Below, in pieces: positions 44,404-52,999 of a DNA stretch of 64,000 nucleotides. Every line of letters begins with the position of its first letter. Position 1 is the stretch's first letter. The position numbers were made by a program, and so were the translations under genes. This DNA is from Pseudomonas wadenswilerensis (GTDB taxonomy: Bacteria; Pseudomonadota; Gammaproteobacteria; Pseudomonadales; Pseudomonadaceae), in contig NZ_UIDD01000007.1 of the NCBI RefSeq assembly GCF_900497695.1, positions 248,001 to 312,000 on the forward strand. The letters run 5' to 3'. The notes beneath the pieces were generated by a model, which was not told where the DNA came from, ran no database searches, and saw nothing but the letters and a program-made list of their open reading frames with translations.

Positions 44404-46278
44404 TCAATCGTGGGGTGCGATGCGTTGTGGGTAGGTGTGCAGCAGCCGGGCGAACGCTGCAGGGTCTAGCGGTTTGCTGAAGTAGTAGCCCTGGCCTTGC
44501 TCACAGTCCTGGGCTTTGAGGAAACTCAGTTGCTCGGCGGTTTCAACCCCTTCGGCGATAATGTTCAGGTTCAGGCTCTTGCCCAGGCTGATGATGCTGC
44601 TGACCAGCCGGGCATCGTTGTTGTCGCTGCCCATCTCGCGGACAAAAGACTTGTCGATCTTCAACACATCGACGGGGAATTTCTGCAGATAGCTGAGGCT
44701 CGAATACCCGGTGCCGAAGTCATCGATGGCCAGGCGCACACCCAGTTGCTTGATCGCCTGCAGGGTGACGACCGTGGCGTCGACGTTGCGCATCAGCACG
44801 CTTTCGGTGATTTCCAGTTCGAGTAGCGACGGGTCAAGGCCGGTGTCATTGAGCACGCCGGCCAGGTTGTCGACAAAGCCGCGCTGGCGAAAGTCCATGG
44901 CCGAGACATTCACCGAAACGCGCAATGGCGCCATTCCTTGCGCTTGCCACGCGCGTGCCTGGCCACAGGCCTGGCGTAGCACCCACTGGCTGAGGGCGAT
45001 AATCAGGCCGCTGTCCTCGGCCACCGGAATGAAATCGGCGGGGTACACCCAGCCGTGGTCGGGACGCTGCCAGCGCACCAGCGCCTCGGCACCGACGATG
45101 GTGCCGTGGCGCAAGTCCACCTTGGGCTGATAGTGCAGGACAAACTCGTCACGCTTGAGGGCCAGGCGCAGGCCGCTTTCCATAGACTGCTGGCGGCGCG
45201 CGCGCAGGTTCATGTCGTCGATGAAAAAGTTGAAATCGTTGGGGCCGCTGTCCTTGACATTGCGCATCGCGGTCTCGGCCTTCTTGATCAGCCACACCGG
45301 GTCGCTACCGTCATCGGGATAAAGGCTGATACCCATGCTCGCGGTCACCGTCAGGTCATGGCCCGCCAGGGCATGCGGCATGCTGATCGAGGCCAGGAGC
45401 TTTTCGGCGACGCCCTGGGTTTGCTGCGGATGGACAATGTCGCAGAGGATCACCACGAACTCGTCGGCGCCGTAGCGGAACACCGAGTCCGACTCGCGTA
45501 CGCTGCTGGTCAGCCGTGCTGCGACCTGTTTGAGCACTTCGTCGCCGACCGGATGGCCAAGGGCATTGTTGATGCGCTTGAAGCGGTCCAGGCCAAGGAA
45601 CATCACCGCGGCCTTGCGCTCGTGACGACGCGCATGCAACAGATGCTGGGTCAGGCGGTCACCGAGCAGTGTGCTGTTGGGCAAACCGGTAAGGGCGTCG
45701 TAGTGCAGCAGTCGGGACACCTGCAGCAGCTCCTGCACCCGCTCCTCGACGGTGCGTTGCAGATCATGCAGCTTGCGCGTGGCGTCCTGGGCCAGTTGCC
45801 ACTTCCAGCTCAGGGCATTGGCCATCTGGCGGATTTCCAGACTGTCGAAGGGCTTTTTCAGGATCAGCAACTGGTCGCCGAACTCGATGTGCTCGGCCAG
45901 TTCGTCCCAGGAGTAGTCCGAGAACGCCGTGCACAGGGCAATTTGCAGGTGCGGGTCGGCCTTCCACAATGCCTTGACGGTTTCCAGGCCATCCCAGCCA
46001 GGGGGCATGCGCATGTCGGTGAATGCCATGGCGTAGGGACGGCCTTGCGCACGTGCGCGGGTGACCAGCTCCAGCGCGTCTTCACCCCGGTAGGCGGAAT
46101 CGAGTTCGAACTGCAGGCGTCGCCTGGCGGATGAGCCGAACAGCAGCGCCTCGGTAGCTTCCAGCGACTCCCGGCCCAGCGGCTCGGGGCTGAGGATCTT
46201 GCGAAAATCCTGATGGATTGCCGGGGTGTCGTCGATGATCAGGATTCGCCGGTTGGCGGGTTGGCTGAGCGGGTTCAT
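44404..46278 (-). CDS. Receiver-GGDEF-EAL protein, probable c-di-GMP phosphodiesterase
   Basis: A 624-residue response regulator. Receiver (about 10-160) with Asp88 in FTDMRMP. The GGDEF domain (about 190-350) is degenerate: the active-site motif reads YGADEF (269-274), and the metal-binding first Asp of the DxD pattern is Gly (LGLDRF, about 229-233), though the I-site RESD (261-264) remains. The EAL domain (about 365-610) is intact: GAEALVRW (397-403), IDDFGTGYSSLSYL and IIAEGVET. It most likely hydrolyses c-di-GMP, with GGDEF acting as an allosteric or binding part. The start overlaps the neighbouring PAS-GGDEF-EAL gene by 4 bases. Confidence 0.85.
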   Translation of the reverse strand: MNPLSQPANRRILIIDDTPAIHQDFRKILSPEPLGRESLEATEALLFGSSARRRLQFELDSAYRGEDALELVTRARAQGRPYAMAFTDMRMPPGWDGLETVKALWKADPHLQIALCTAFSDYSWDELAEHIEFGDQLLILKKPFDSLEIRQMANALSWKWQLAQDATRKLHDLQRTVEERVQELLQVSRLLHYDALTGLPNSTLLGDRLTQHLLHARRHERKAAVMFLGLDRFKRINNALGHPVGDEVLKQVAARLTSSVRESDSVFRYGADEFVVILCDIVHPQQTQGVAEKLLASISMPHALAGHDLTVTASMGISLYPDDGSDPVWLIKKAETAMRNVKDSGPNDFNFFIDDMNLRARRQQSMESGLRLALKRDEFVLHYQPKVDLRHGTIVGAEALVRWQRPDHGWVYPADFIPVAEDSGLIIALSQWVLRQACGQARAWQAQGMAPLRVSVNVSAMDFRQRGFVDNLAGVLNDTGLDPSLLELEITESVLMRNVDATVVTLQAIKQLGVRLAIDDFGTGYSSLSYLQKFPVDVLKIDKSFVREMGSDNNDARLVSSIISLGKSLNLNIIAEGVETAEQLSFLKAQDCEQGQGYYFSKPLDPAAFARLLHTYPQRIAPHD

Positions 46279-48524
46279 CGCCTCACCTGCGGCAGTGGCA
46301 TGCTGTCGAGCTTCAGCAGTTCCAGCGCCTGGGCGCTGTCCAGCGAGCGGCTGAAGGCATGGCTGATCGGCTGGGCAGCGTCGCTTCCGAGGAGGTCATG
46401 TGGCTGCGACAGTTCATGCCGGTCGGCGATGATGCCGATACCGACGTCACGGGCAAAGTTGATGATGGCGCGCAAGGTCTGCGCGCAATCGGGGTCGTTG
46501 CTGGCGCAGTCGAGTAGTTGCGGGGCCAGTTTGAGATGGTTGACCCGGTAGGTCTTGAGGTAGTCGAACGAGGAATACTCGCTGCCGAAATTGTCGATGG
46601 CGATCTTCACCCCCAATTGGCACAGCCGGGGAAGGATATCGTTGTGGGTCCACTTGGTTTGCGCCAGGGTCGCTTCGGTGACGTCGAAGCGCAATTCCCA
46701 GGGGCAGATGTTCCAGCGGGCGGTGGTGCGCAACACGTCGTAGATCAGGTCCGCGCCCGACTTGAGCTGGGTCAGTGAAACCTCCATGGCGATCAACGGT
46801 GGCGCGATGCCCTGGTCATGCCACTGGCGCATCTGCCGACACGCCTGGTCCAGCAGCCAATGGCCAAGGGCGATGCTGACACCGGTTTTTTCCGCCGCCG
46901 GCATGAACACCTCGGGTGCCAGCCAGCCGCGCTCGGGGTGCAGCCAGCGCACCCGGGCCGCCATGCCGAGCACCTTGCCACTCCCCAGGTCGATCTCCGG
47001 CAGGAACTGCAACTGCAGCTCGTCGTGCTCCAGCGCGTGCTTGAGGTCGTTGGCCAGGGTTACCCGCTCGCCGACTTCGCGGGTGATCTCCTCGCTATGG
47101 AACTGGAACTGGTTGCGGCCTTTTTCCTTGGCCCGGTACAAGGCCATGTCCGATTGTGCCAGCAAGCCATCGGCGCTCAGGCACTGGGGGGTGTACAGGC
47201 TGATGCCGATGCTCGACGACAGGCGCACGGCATTGTTGTCCAGGTAGTAGGGCTGGGCCAGGGCATCGCAGACCTTGCTGGCCAGGGCGGCACAGCGGGT
47301 CGGCTCGTCGACGTCCAGTTGCAGAATGGCAAACTCGTCGCCACCCAGGCGGGCAACCACGTCGTTCTCGCGGGTGCAGGCGCTGAGCCGTCGTGCCACC
47401 TCCTGCAACAGCAAGTCACCGACCGGATGGCCGAGGGTGTCATTGACCCGTTTGAAATGATCCAGGTCCAGGTAGAACATCGCAAATGGCGTTGCACCGC
47501 GCCTGGCGGCGGCAAACGCCTGGTGCAGGCGCTCGATCAGCATGGCCCGGTTGGCAAGGCCGGTGAGGCCATCGGTACGTGCCATCAGGGCGAATTTCTC
47601 TTCGGCCAGGCGGCGCTCGGTAATGTCGAGGATGATGCCTTCGATTTCCACCAGCTGGCCCTGGGCGTTGCGTACCGGGATATAGCGGTTCTCGACCCAG
47701 CGCAGGGTGTCATCGGCGGTGCGCAGGCGGAACTCGATGGAGGCTGCGGCGGCATCACGGTCCAGTACCCGCGCCATGGCCTCGTCGAGTTTGCCCAGGT
47801 CATCGGCATGCACCAGGGTGCTGGCCCAATCCGCAGCACCGACCAGCCGGGCTGCCGAGTGACCGAACTTGGTGATGTTGTGCGAGATGTACATCAGGGC
47901 AAAGGGCGGCTCGCCCCTTAGCCGGTAGAGAATGGTCGGGCTGTTCTGCACGATGATATTGGCATCGGCCAGCTCGCGGGTGCGCGCTTCGACCGCCTGC
48001 TCCAGGCGTTCGGCCTTGAGTGCGGCCTGTTCGGTCATCTGCCATTTGACCGTCAGGGCATTGGCCATTTGCCGGATCTCGATGGCATCGAAAGGCTTTT
48101 TCAGGATCAGCAGGCGGTCACCCAGGTCAAGCTGGCCGGCGATGTCTTCCCATGAATAGTCGGAATAGGCGGTGCAGAGCGCAACCTGCAATTTGGGATC
48201 GACCTGCCAGAGCCGTGCGATGGTCTGCAGGCCGTCCCAGCCGGGCGGCATGCGCATATCGATGAACGCCATGGCATAGGGCGCCTGGGCATTCAGGGCC
48301 GCCTCGACCTTGGCCAGCGCCTGCTCGCCCTGGAAGGCTGAATCGAGGTCGAAGTGCTGGGCTGGCGCCGTCGGCGGGGCGCCGAACAGCGCGTGCTCGG
48401 TTTCCCCTAGCGCGTCGTGGGTGCAGGAGCCGGCGTCGAGGATCTTGCGAAAGTCCTCATGAATTGACGGCGTATCGTCGACGATCAGAATCCGGCGATT
48501 GATGTCGGTCGGTGGCTGGCTCAT
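46275..48524 (-). CDS. Receiver-PAS-GGDEF-EAL protein, probable diguanylate cyclase
   Basis: A 749-residue response regulator. Receiver (about 10-160) with Asp89; PAS (about 190-305); GGDEF (about 310-475) with the intact motif LGGDEF (394-398), metal-site YLDLDHFKRVND and I-site REND (385-388). The EAL domain (about 490-749) is degenerate: the EAL position reads AAR (522-524), DDFGTG is DNFGSE (644-649), and the EGVET element is replaced by DRHEL. It should make but not break c-di-GMP. A longer in-frame start at 49736 lies inside the divergent gene and is rejected in favour of MSQPPTDINRR at 48524. Confidence 0.85.
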   Translation of the reverse strand: MSQPPTDINRRILIVDDTPSIHEDFRKILDAGSCTHDALGETEHALFGAPPTAPAQHFDLDSAFQGEQALAKVEAALNAQAPYAMAFIDMRMPPGWDGLQTIARLWQVDPKLQVALCTAYSDYSWEDIAGQLDLGDRLLILKKPFDAIEIRQMANALTVKWQMTEQAALKAERLEQAVEARTRELADANIIVQNSPTILYRLRGEPPFALMYISHNITKFGHSAARLVGAADWASTLVHADDLGKLDEAMARVLDRDAAAASIEFRLRTADDTLRWVENRYIPVRNAQGQLVEIEGIILDITERRLAEEKFALMARTDGLTGLANRAMLIERLHQAFAAARRGATPFAMFYLDLDHFKRVNDTLGHPVGDLLLQEVARRLSACTRENDVVARLGGDEFAILQLDVDEPTRCAALASKVCDALAQPYYLDNNAVRLSSSIGISLYTPQCLSADGLLAQSDMALYRAKEKGRNQFQFHSEEITREVGERVTLANDLKHALEHDELQLQFLPEIDLGSGKVLGMAARVRWLHPERGWLAPEVFMPAAEKTGVSIALGHWLLDQACRQMRQWHDQGIAPPLIAMEVSLTQLKSGADLIYDVLRTTARWNICPWELRFDVTEATLAQTKWTHNDILPRLCQLGVKIAIDNFGSEYSSFDYLKTYRVNHLKLAPQLLDCASNDPDCAQTLRAIINFARDVGIGIIADRHELSQPHDLLGSDAAQPISHAFSRSLDSAQALELLKLDSMPLPQVRR

Positions 48525-48734
48525 CGCAACGCTCCGATGGCGCGCGCAACCGGCAAGTGGACGTGCATCGGGCAACCCTCCCTGGTAGCAATGCTCATGG
48601 AACACCTTCAGGGTCAGCATAGTCAGGCAAATGCCCATGCGCGAACCCGGGCACAAAGGTCGACCGTTTCGGCAAATGTCATCTAGCCTGTGTTCAGGAG
48701 CTGGTGCGCAGGCCCAAGGTGCAGGGAGGGGACC

Positions 48735-50087
48735 ATGGAAGAACCCGTAGCGGATAAACCCGTCGTGTTGCTGGTCGACGACGAAACCTCGATTCTCAAC
48801 AGCTTGCGCCGCCTGCTGCGCAACCAGCCTTACGAGGTGTTGCTGGCTGAAAGCGGCGCCCAGGCCCTGGAAGTGCTTGAACAGCGCCCGGTCAGCCTGG
48901 TGATCAGCGATGCGCGCATGCCCAACATGGACGGCGCCACCTTGCTGGCGCACATCCATCAGCGTTTTCCCGCGACCTTGCGCATCCTGCTCACTGGCTA
49001 TGCCGACATGGACACCATCGCCAAAGCCATCAACGACGGTCAGATCCATCGCTATATCAGCAAACCCTGGAATGACGAAGAATTGCTGGTAACCCTGCGC
49101 CAGGCGCTGGCCTACCAGCATTCGGAAAGCGAACGGCGACGCCTGGAACAGCTGGCCCAGACGCAGAACCAGCAACTCAAGGCGCTCAACGCCAGCCTCG
49201 AACAGCGCGTTGCGGCGCGTACCGCCGAACTGCAGCAGACCGCCGACATGCTCGACCTGGCCTACGAAGAACTCAAGCGCAGTTACGTGACCGGCACCGA
49301 AGTGTTCTCGCTGCTGGCCAACCTGCGCCTGCCTAAAGCCAAGCAGACCAACCGCCAGGTCATCGAACTGATCCGCGTGTGCTGCACCCGCCACCGTCTG
49401 GACGAAGGCCGCAGCCGCGACCTGACCATGGCGGCGGCGCTGTACAACATCGGCAAGATGAGCTGGAGCGACAGCATGCTGACGTGCCCGGCGGACCTGC
49501 TGCCGCATACCGAGCGCGATCTGTACCGGGCCTATCCGAAGCACAGCGAGTCGCTGGTAATGACCCTGGAGCCGATGAAGGAAGCGGCGCGCATCATCCT
49601 TCACCACCAGGAACGCTGGGATGGCAGCGGCTTTCCCGGCCGTCTCAAGGGTGAGGCCATTCCCCAGGATGCGCGCTGGCTGAAACTGGCGGTGGATTTC
49701 ATCGAGCTGCAACGCGGCTTGATCCTTGAACGGCAAATGAACAGCGATGAAGCGCTGGTGTATATCCGCAGGTACGCCGGCAAGCTATACGACCCGGGGC
49801 TGGTGGAGGATTTCGTCAAGGTCTGCGCCGAGTTCCTCAGTGATGTGACCCTGGCCGATCCGACGGTCAAGGTGCTGAGCACCCGCGATCTGGCTGGCGG
49901 CATGGTGCTGGCGCGCAATCTCAATGCCGACAACGGCATGCTCCTGCTCAATGCCGGCAAAGTGCTGAGCGCGGCACTGGTGGACAAGCTGATCGCCTTC
50001 GAAGAGATGGAGGGCGGCAAGTACAGTGTTTTCGTCAAAGCTCCCGAGGAACTGGTATTGCCTGCCGTTGCGCAAACCACGGCTTGA
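48735..50087 (+). CDS. Receiver with degenerate HD-GYP domain (YN-GYP)
   Basis: A 450-residue response regulator. Receiver (about 8-125) with Asp59 in SDARMP and conserved Lys in YISKPW. A coiled coil (about 130-185) precedes an HD-GYP-type domain in which the HD pair is replaced by Tyr237-Asn238 (AALYNIGKM) and GYP reads GFP (ERWDGSGFPGRLKG, about 293-306). From memory, P. aeruginosa PA2572 is an analogous YN-GYP response regulator lacking phosphodiesterase activity. Loss of the metal-binding HD pair predicts no c-di-GMP hydrolysis here either, pointing to a protein-interaction role. It is divergent from the GGDEF-EAL cluster, with 210 bases between the starts. Confidence 0.87.
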   Translation: MEEPVADKPVVLLVDDETSILNSLRRLLRNQPYEVLLAESGAQALEVLEQRPVSLVISDARMPNMDGATLLAHIHQRFPATLRILLTGYADMDTIAKAINDGQIHRYISKPWNDEELLVTLRQALAYQHSESERRRLEQLAQTQNQQLKALNASLEQRVAARTAELQQTADMLDLAYEELKRSYVTGTEVFSLLANLRLPKAKQTNRQVIELIRVCCTRHRLDEGRSRDLTMAAALYNIGKMSWSDSMLTCPADLLPHTERDLYRAYPKHSESLVMTLEPMKEAARIILHHQERWDGSGFPGRLKGEAIPQDARWLKLAVDFIELQRGLILERQMNSDEALVYIRRYAGKLYDPGLVEDFVKVCAEFLSDVTLADPTVKVLSTRDLAGGMVLARNLNADNGMLLLNAGKVLSAALVDKLIAFEEMEGGKYSVFVKAPEELVLPAVAQTTA

Positions 50088-50093
50088 TACGGT

Positions 50094-50111
50094 GGAGTAC
50101 AAATGTACTCC
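50094..50111 (+). terminator. Small hairpin after the YN-GYP gene, weak terminator candidate
   Basis: GGAGTAC and GTACTCC pair around a 4-base loop AAAT, 6 bases after the stop. It is followed by only a short T-run (GGTTTTAC), so termination efficiency is doubtful. Confidence 0.35.
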
Positions 50112-50221
50112 GTGGCGGTTTTACATGCAGTAACGAATGCCGGTGCACTGCTTTCGGCATGCTTATGCAGGTGGCACTAAGCTTTTAGCCCTTGAGCTCA
50201 GGTCTTCTCAGGAGGTGTGCC

Positions 50222-51133
50222 ATGCCTACCCGTCGCCACTTTCTCGCGGCCAGTGCCACCCTGGCCGCAGGGCTGGCTTTCACCCGCGCGGCCTTTGCCC
50301 AGCCCCGCACGGGATTGCTGACCCGCAAGATTCCTGCAACGGGCGAGGCGCTGCCGGTAATCGGTGCCGGTACCTCCGGCAGTTTCGAGGTCGAGGCCGG
50401 TTCCGCCGAGTACCAACAGCTCAAGGAAGTGCTCAAGGTGTTCTTTAACGGCGGCGGCCGAGTGATCGACACCTCGCCCAACTACGGCGGCGCCGATGCA
50501 ATGCTTGGCCAGTTGCTGGAGGAGGGTGGCTGGCGGGATAACACCTTCATCGCCACCAAGATCGCTGCTGACAGCCGCGCGGGGGCCGAAGCGCAGTGGG
50601 CCGGGTCCCTGCAAAAGCTGCGTACCGACAAGGTCGACCTGCTGCAGATCCACAACCTGCGCGACTGGCGGCACCAATTGCCCTATGCCCGCGAACTCAA
50701 GGCCCAGGGCCTGACCCGCTATGTCGGCGTAACCCACTACATTGACAGCGGCCTGGATGAGCTGGAGCAGATCCTGCGCAGTGAAGCCCTGGACTTCATC
50801 CAGATCCATTATTCGGTCAATGCTCCCAATGCCGCGCGTACGGTACTGCCTCTGGCCCAGGACAAGGGCGTGGCGGTATTGATCAACCGCGCTTTCGACG
50901 ACGGCCGGCTATTTGCCAGGGTCAAGGGCCAGGCCTTGCCCGGCTGGGCGACGGAGGCGGGGATCGGCAGCTGGGCGCAGCTGTTTCTCAAGTTCGCCAT
51001 CAGCCACCCGGCAGTGACCACCGTGATCCCGGCCACCAGCCGCCCGGATCGCCAACTGGATCAGCTCAAGGCCGGCAGCGGGCCGCTGCTCGGGGCCCAG
51101 CAACAACAAGAACTGATCAAGCAGTTCGGCTAA
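50222..51133 (+). CDS. Aldo/keto reductase with Tat signal
   Basis: A 303-residue protein. The N-terminus MPTRRHFLAASATLAAGLAF is a twin-arginine signal ending near RAAFAQ, unusual for a normally cytosolic family. The AKR barrel then shows the catalytic tetrad regions: Asp and Tyr in RVIDTSPNYGG, Lys in FIATKIA and His in LLQIHNLRD. The nicotinamide site near SNxG is replaced, since the later strands read VLINRAFDDGR. Tat export implies that it folds, possibly with NADPH bound, before export. The start is supported by CAGGAGGTG upstream. The next gene begins 4 bases on. Substrate unknown. Confidence 0.82.
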   Translation: MPTRRHFLAASATLAAGLAFTRAAFAQPRTGLLTRKIPATGEALPVIGAGTSGSFEVEAGSAEYQQLKEVLKVFFNGGGRVIDTSPNYGGADAMLGQLLEEGGWRDNTFIATKIAADSRAGAEAQWAGSLQKLRTDKVDLLQIHNLRDWRHQLPYARELKAQGLTRYVGVTHYIDSGLDELEQILRSEALDFIQIHYSVNAPNAARTVLPLAQDKGVAVLINRAFDDGRLFARVKGQALPGWATEAGIGSWAQLFLKFAISHPAVTTVIPATSRPDRQLDQLKAGSGPLLGAQQQQELIKQFG

Positions 51134-51137
51134 GGTC

Positions 51138-52409
51138 ATGAAACGCCTGAGCACCCGGCTGTTGAATGTCAGGCCCGGCGAATCGCCGGCGGTGGTCGCT
51201 GGCCTGGCCTTGTTCTTTCTGTTGTTCGCCGGCTACTTCATGTTGCGCCCGGTGCGCGAGACCATGGGCGTGGCCGGTGGCGTCGAGAACCTGCAATGGC
51301 TGTTCACCGGCACCTTCATCGTCACCCTGATTGCCTTGCCGTTGTTCGGCTGGCTGGCTTCCAAGGTACAGCGCCGGCGTATCCTGCCCTGGACCTATGC
51401 GTTCATGGCCAGCAACCTGCTGCTGTTCGCCACCTTGTTTGCCGTGCAACCCGACAACCTGTGGGGCGCGCGGGCGTTCTACATCTGGTTGTCGATGTTC
51501 AACCTGCTGACCATCTCGCTGGCCTGGAGCGTGCTCGCCGACCTGTTCTCCAGCGAGCAGGCCAAGCGTCTGTTTGGTTTGCTGGCGGCGGGGGCAAGTT
51601 TCGGCGGCTTGCTCGGGCCGTTGCTCGGGACCTTGCTGGTGGGGCTGATCGGCCATGCAGGGCTGGTGGTGCTGGCCACGGTGTTCCTGCTCGGTAGCGT
51701 GGTCGCGGCCATGTACCTGCAGCACTGGCGCGACCTGTATCCGTTACCGGCGCAAACTGAGCATCCCCGTTCAAAACCGTTGGGCGGCAATCCTTTTGCG
51801 GGTGCCAGCGAGGTGTTGCGTTCGCCCTACCTGCTGGGCATCGCGGTGTTCGTGGTGTTGCTGGCCAGCGTTAGCACCTTCCTGTACTTCGAGCAGGCGC
51901 GGCTGGTGGCCGAGCACTTTACCAGCCGCACCGAACAGACCCAGGTGTTCGGCCTGATCGACAGCGCCGTGCAGGCCCTGGCGATTCTTACCCAGGTGTT
52001 CGTCACCGGGCATATTGCGCGCAAGCTCGGGGTCGGGGTGTTGCTGGTGGCGGTGCCATTGGTGATGGTGCTGGGGTTTATCTGGCTGGCCCTGACGCCG
52101 CTGTTTGCCGTGTTCGTGCTGGTCATGGTGGTGCGCCGGGTGGGTGAGTACGCGCTGGTGCGGCCGGGGCGCGAGATGCTCTACACCGTGGTGGAGCCGG
52201 AGCAGAAGTACAAGGCCAAGAATTTTACCGACACCGTGGTCTATCGCGGCGGCGATGCCGTGAGTGGCTGGCTCAAGCGTGGGCTGGATGTCATGGGCGA
52301 TCATCCGCAACTGGCGATGTTGATCGGCGCGGGTATTGCCTTGGGCTGGGCGGGGACCGGATGGTGGCTGGGGCGTCAGCAGCGCCGGCGCGAGGATGGG
52401 CGCCATTGA
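51138..52409 (+). CDS. MFS-type transporter (NTP/NDP exchange-like)
   Basis: A 423-residue membrane protein with about 12 helices, starting FLLFAGYFMLRPVRETMGVAGG, an element conserved in proteins often annotated as NTP/NDP exchange transporters or MFS carriers. Helices include LLGPLLGTLLVGLIGHAGLVVL and VLLASVSTFLYFEQARLV; a conserved RPGREMLYTVV loop precedes the C-terminal helices. Overlap in function with the exported aldo/keto reductase 4 bases upstream is likely, since they would be co-translated. The substrate cannot be read from sequence. Confidence 0.75.
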   Translation: MKRLSTRLLNVRPGESPAVVAGLALFFLLFAGYFMLRPVRETMGVAGGVENLQWLFTGTFIVTLIALPLFGWLASKVQRRRILPWTYAFMASNLLLFATLFAVQPDNLWGARAFYIWLSMFNLLTISLAWSVLADLFSSEQAKRLFGLLAAGASFGGLLGPLLGTLLVGLIGHAGLVVLATVFLLGSVVAAMYLQHWRDLYPLPAQTEHPRSKPLGGNPFAGASEVLRSPYLLGIAVFVVLLASVSTFLYFEQARLVAEHFTSRTEQTQVFGLIDSAVQALAILTQVFVTGHIARKLGVGVLLVAVPLVMVLGFIWLALTPLFAVFVLVMVVRRVGEYALVRPGREMLYTVVEPEQKYKAKNFTDTVVYRGGDAVSGWLKRGLDVMGDHPQLAMLIGAGIALGWAGTGWWLGRQQRRREDGRH

Positions 52410-52426
52410 TGTGCTGGCTGAACCGG

Positions 52427-52456
52427 CCCCATCGCGGGTCAAGCCCGCTCCCACAA
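52427..52456. repeat. Single REP unit
   Basis: ATCGCGGGTCAAGCCCGCTC, followed by CCACAAG, is a lone REP half with one change (GGGTC for GGGGC). It sits between the carrier stop and the glycine-zipper gene. Confidence 0.7.
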
Positions 52457-52500
52457 GTTGCCAGCTACACTGTTTCTACTGTCTGATTCCGGAGTCCATC

Positions 52501-52950
52501 ATGAACAGGTTGCCATCCATTGGCCTGTGCCTGGCTTTGTCGGCTGTGTGTGCCCAGGGCTGGGCCGAAACCGTGGTGCCGATCAAGGGCCAGAGCGCCC
52601 AGCAGGTACAGACTGATATCAACGATTGCCATAACGTCGCCGCCAGTTCCACGACCAGCCAGCCCCATGTCGGTGGCCGGGTACGCGGCGCGGCCGTGGG
52701 CGCTGCCGCCGGAGCTGCAGGCGCTGAGGTGCGGGGTCGTCAGCACGATGAGGTGTACGACCGGGTCGACGACGATGTCAAACAGCAATACCGGCAGAAC
52801 CGTGCCGGTGAAACCGCCGCTGCCGGTGCGGTAGTCGGCGGCGCCCGGCAGCGTCAGGAACGCCGCGAGGACCGGCGCACCAGCGAGGCAACCAGCGCCT
52901 CGGCCTACACCAGTTGCCTGCAGAACAGGGGGTACCAGGTCACGCCATAG
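52501..52950 (+). CDS. Secreted glycine-zipper protein, hypothetical
   Basis: A 149-residue protein: signal peptide MNRLPSIGLCLALSAVCAQGWA, a Cys-containing conserved segment (INDCHNVAASS), then a glycine-zipper helix GGRVRGAAVGAAAGAAGAEVRG (about 60-80), a second weaker one (AAAGAVVGGARQRQERREDR) and a C-terminal Cys (YTSCLQNRGY). The Gly zipper and highly charged tail fit YMGG-type outer-membrane-associated proteins. Function unknown; envelope location is probable. Confidence 0.72.
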   Translation: MNRLPSIGLCLALSAVCAQGWAETVVPIKGQSAQQVQTDINDCHNVAASSTTSQPHVGGRVRGAAVGAAAGAAGAEVRGRQHDEVYDRVDDDVKQQYRQNRAGETAAAGAVVGGARQRQERREDRRTSEATSASAYTSCLQNRGYQVTP

Positions 52951-52999
52951 GCGCCGTTGATCTGCTAGTCTGCTGGCTTTGATCCGTGTGCAGGCAGCC

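Noticed and set aside
46275..49736. Longer form of the PAS-GGDEF-EAL gene (1153 codons)
   Set aside because: The extra 400 codons lie antisense to the YN-GYP gene and have no domain; the receiver begins right at MSQPPTDINRR.
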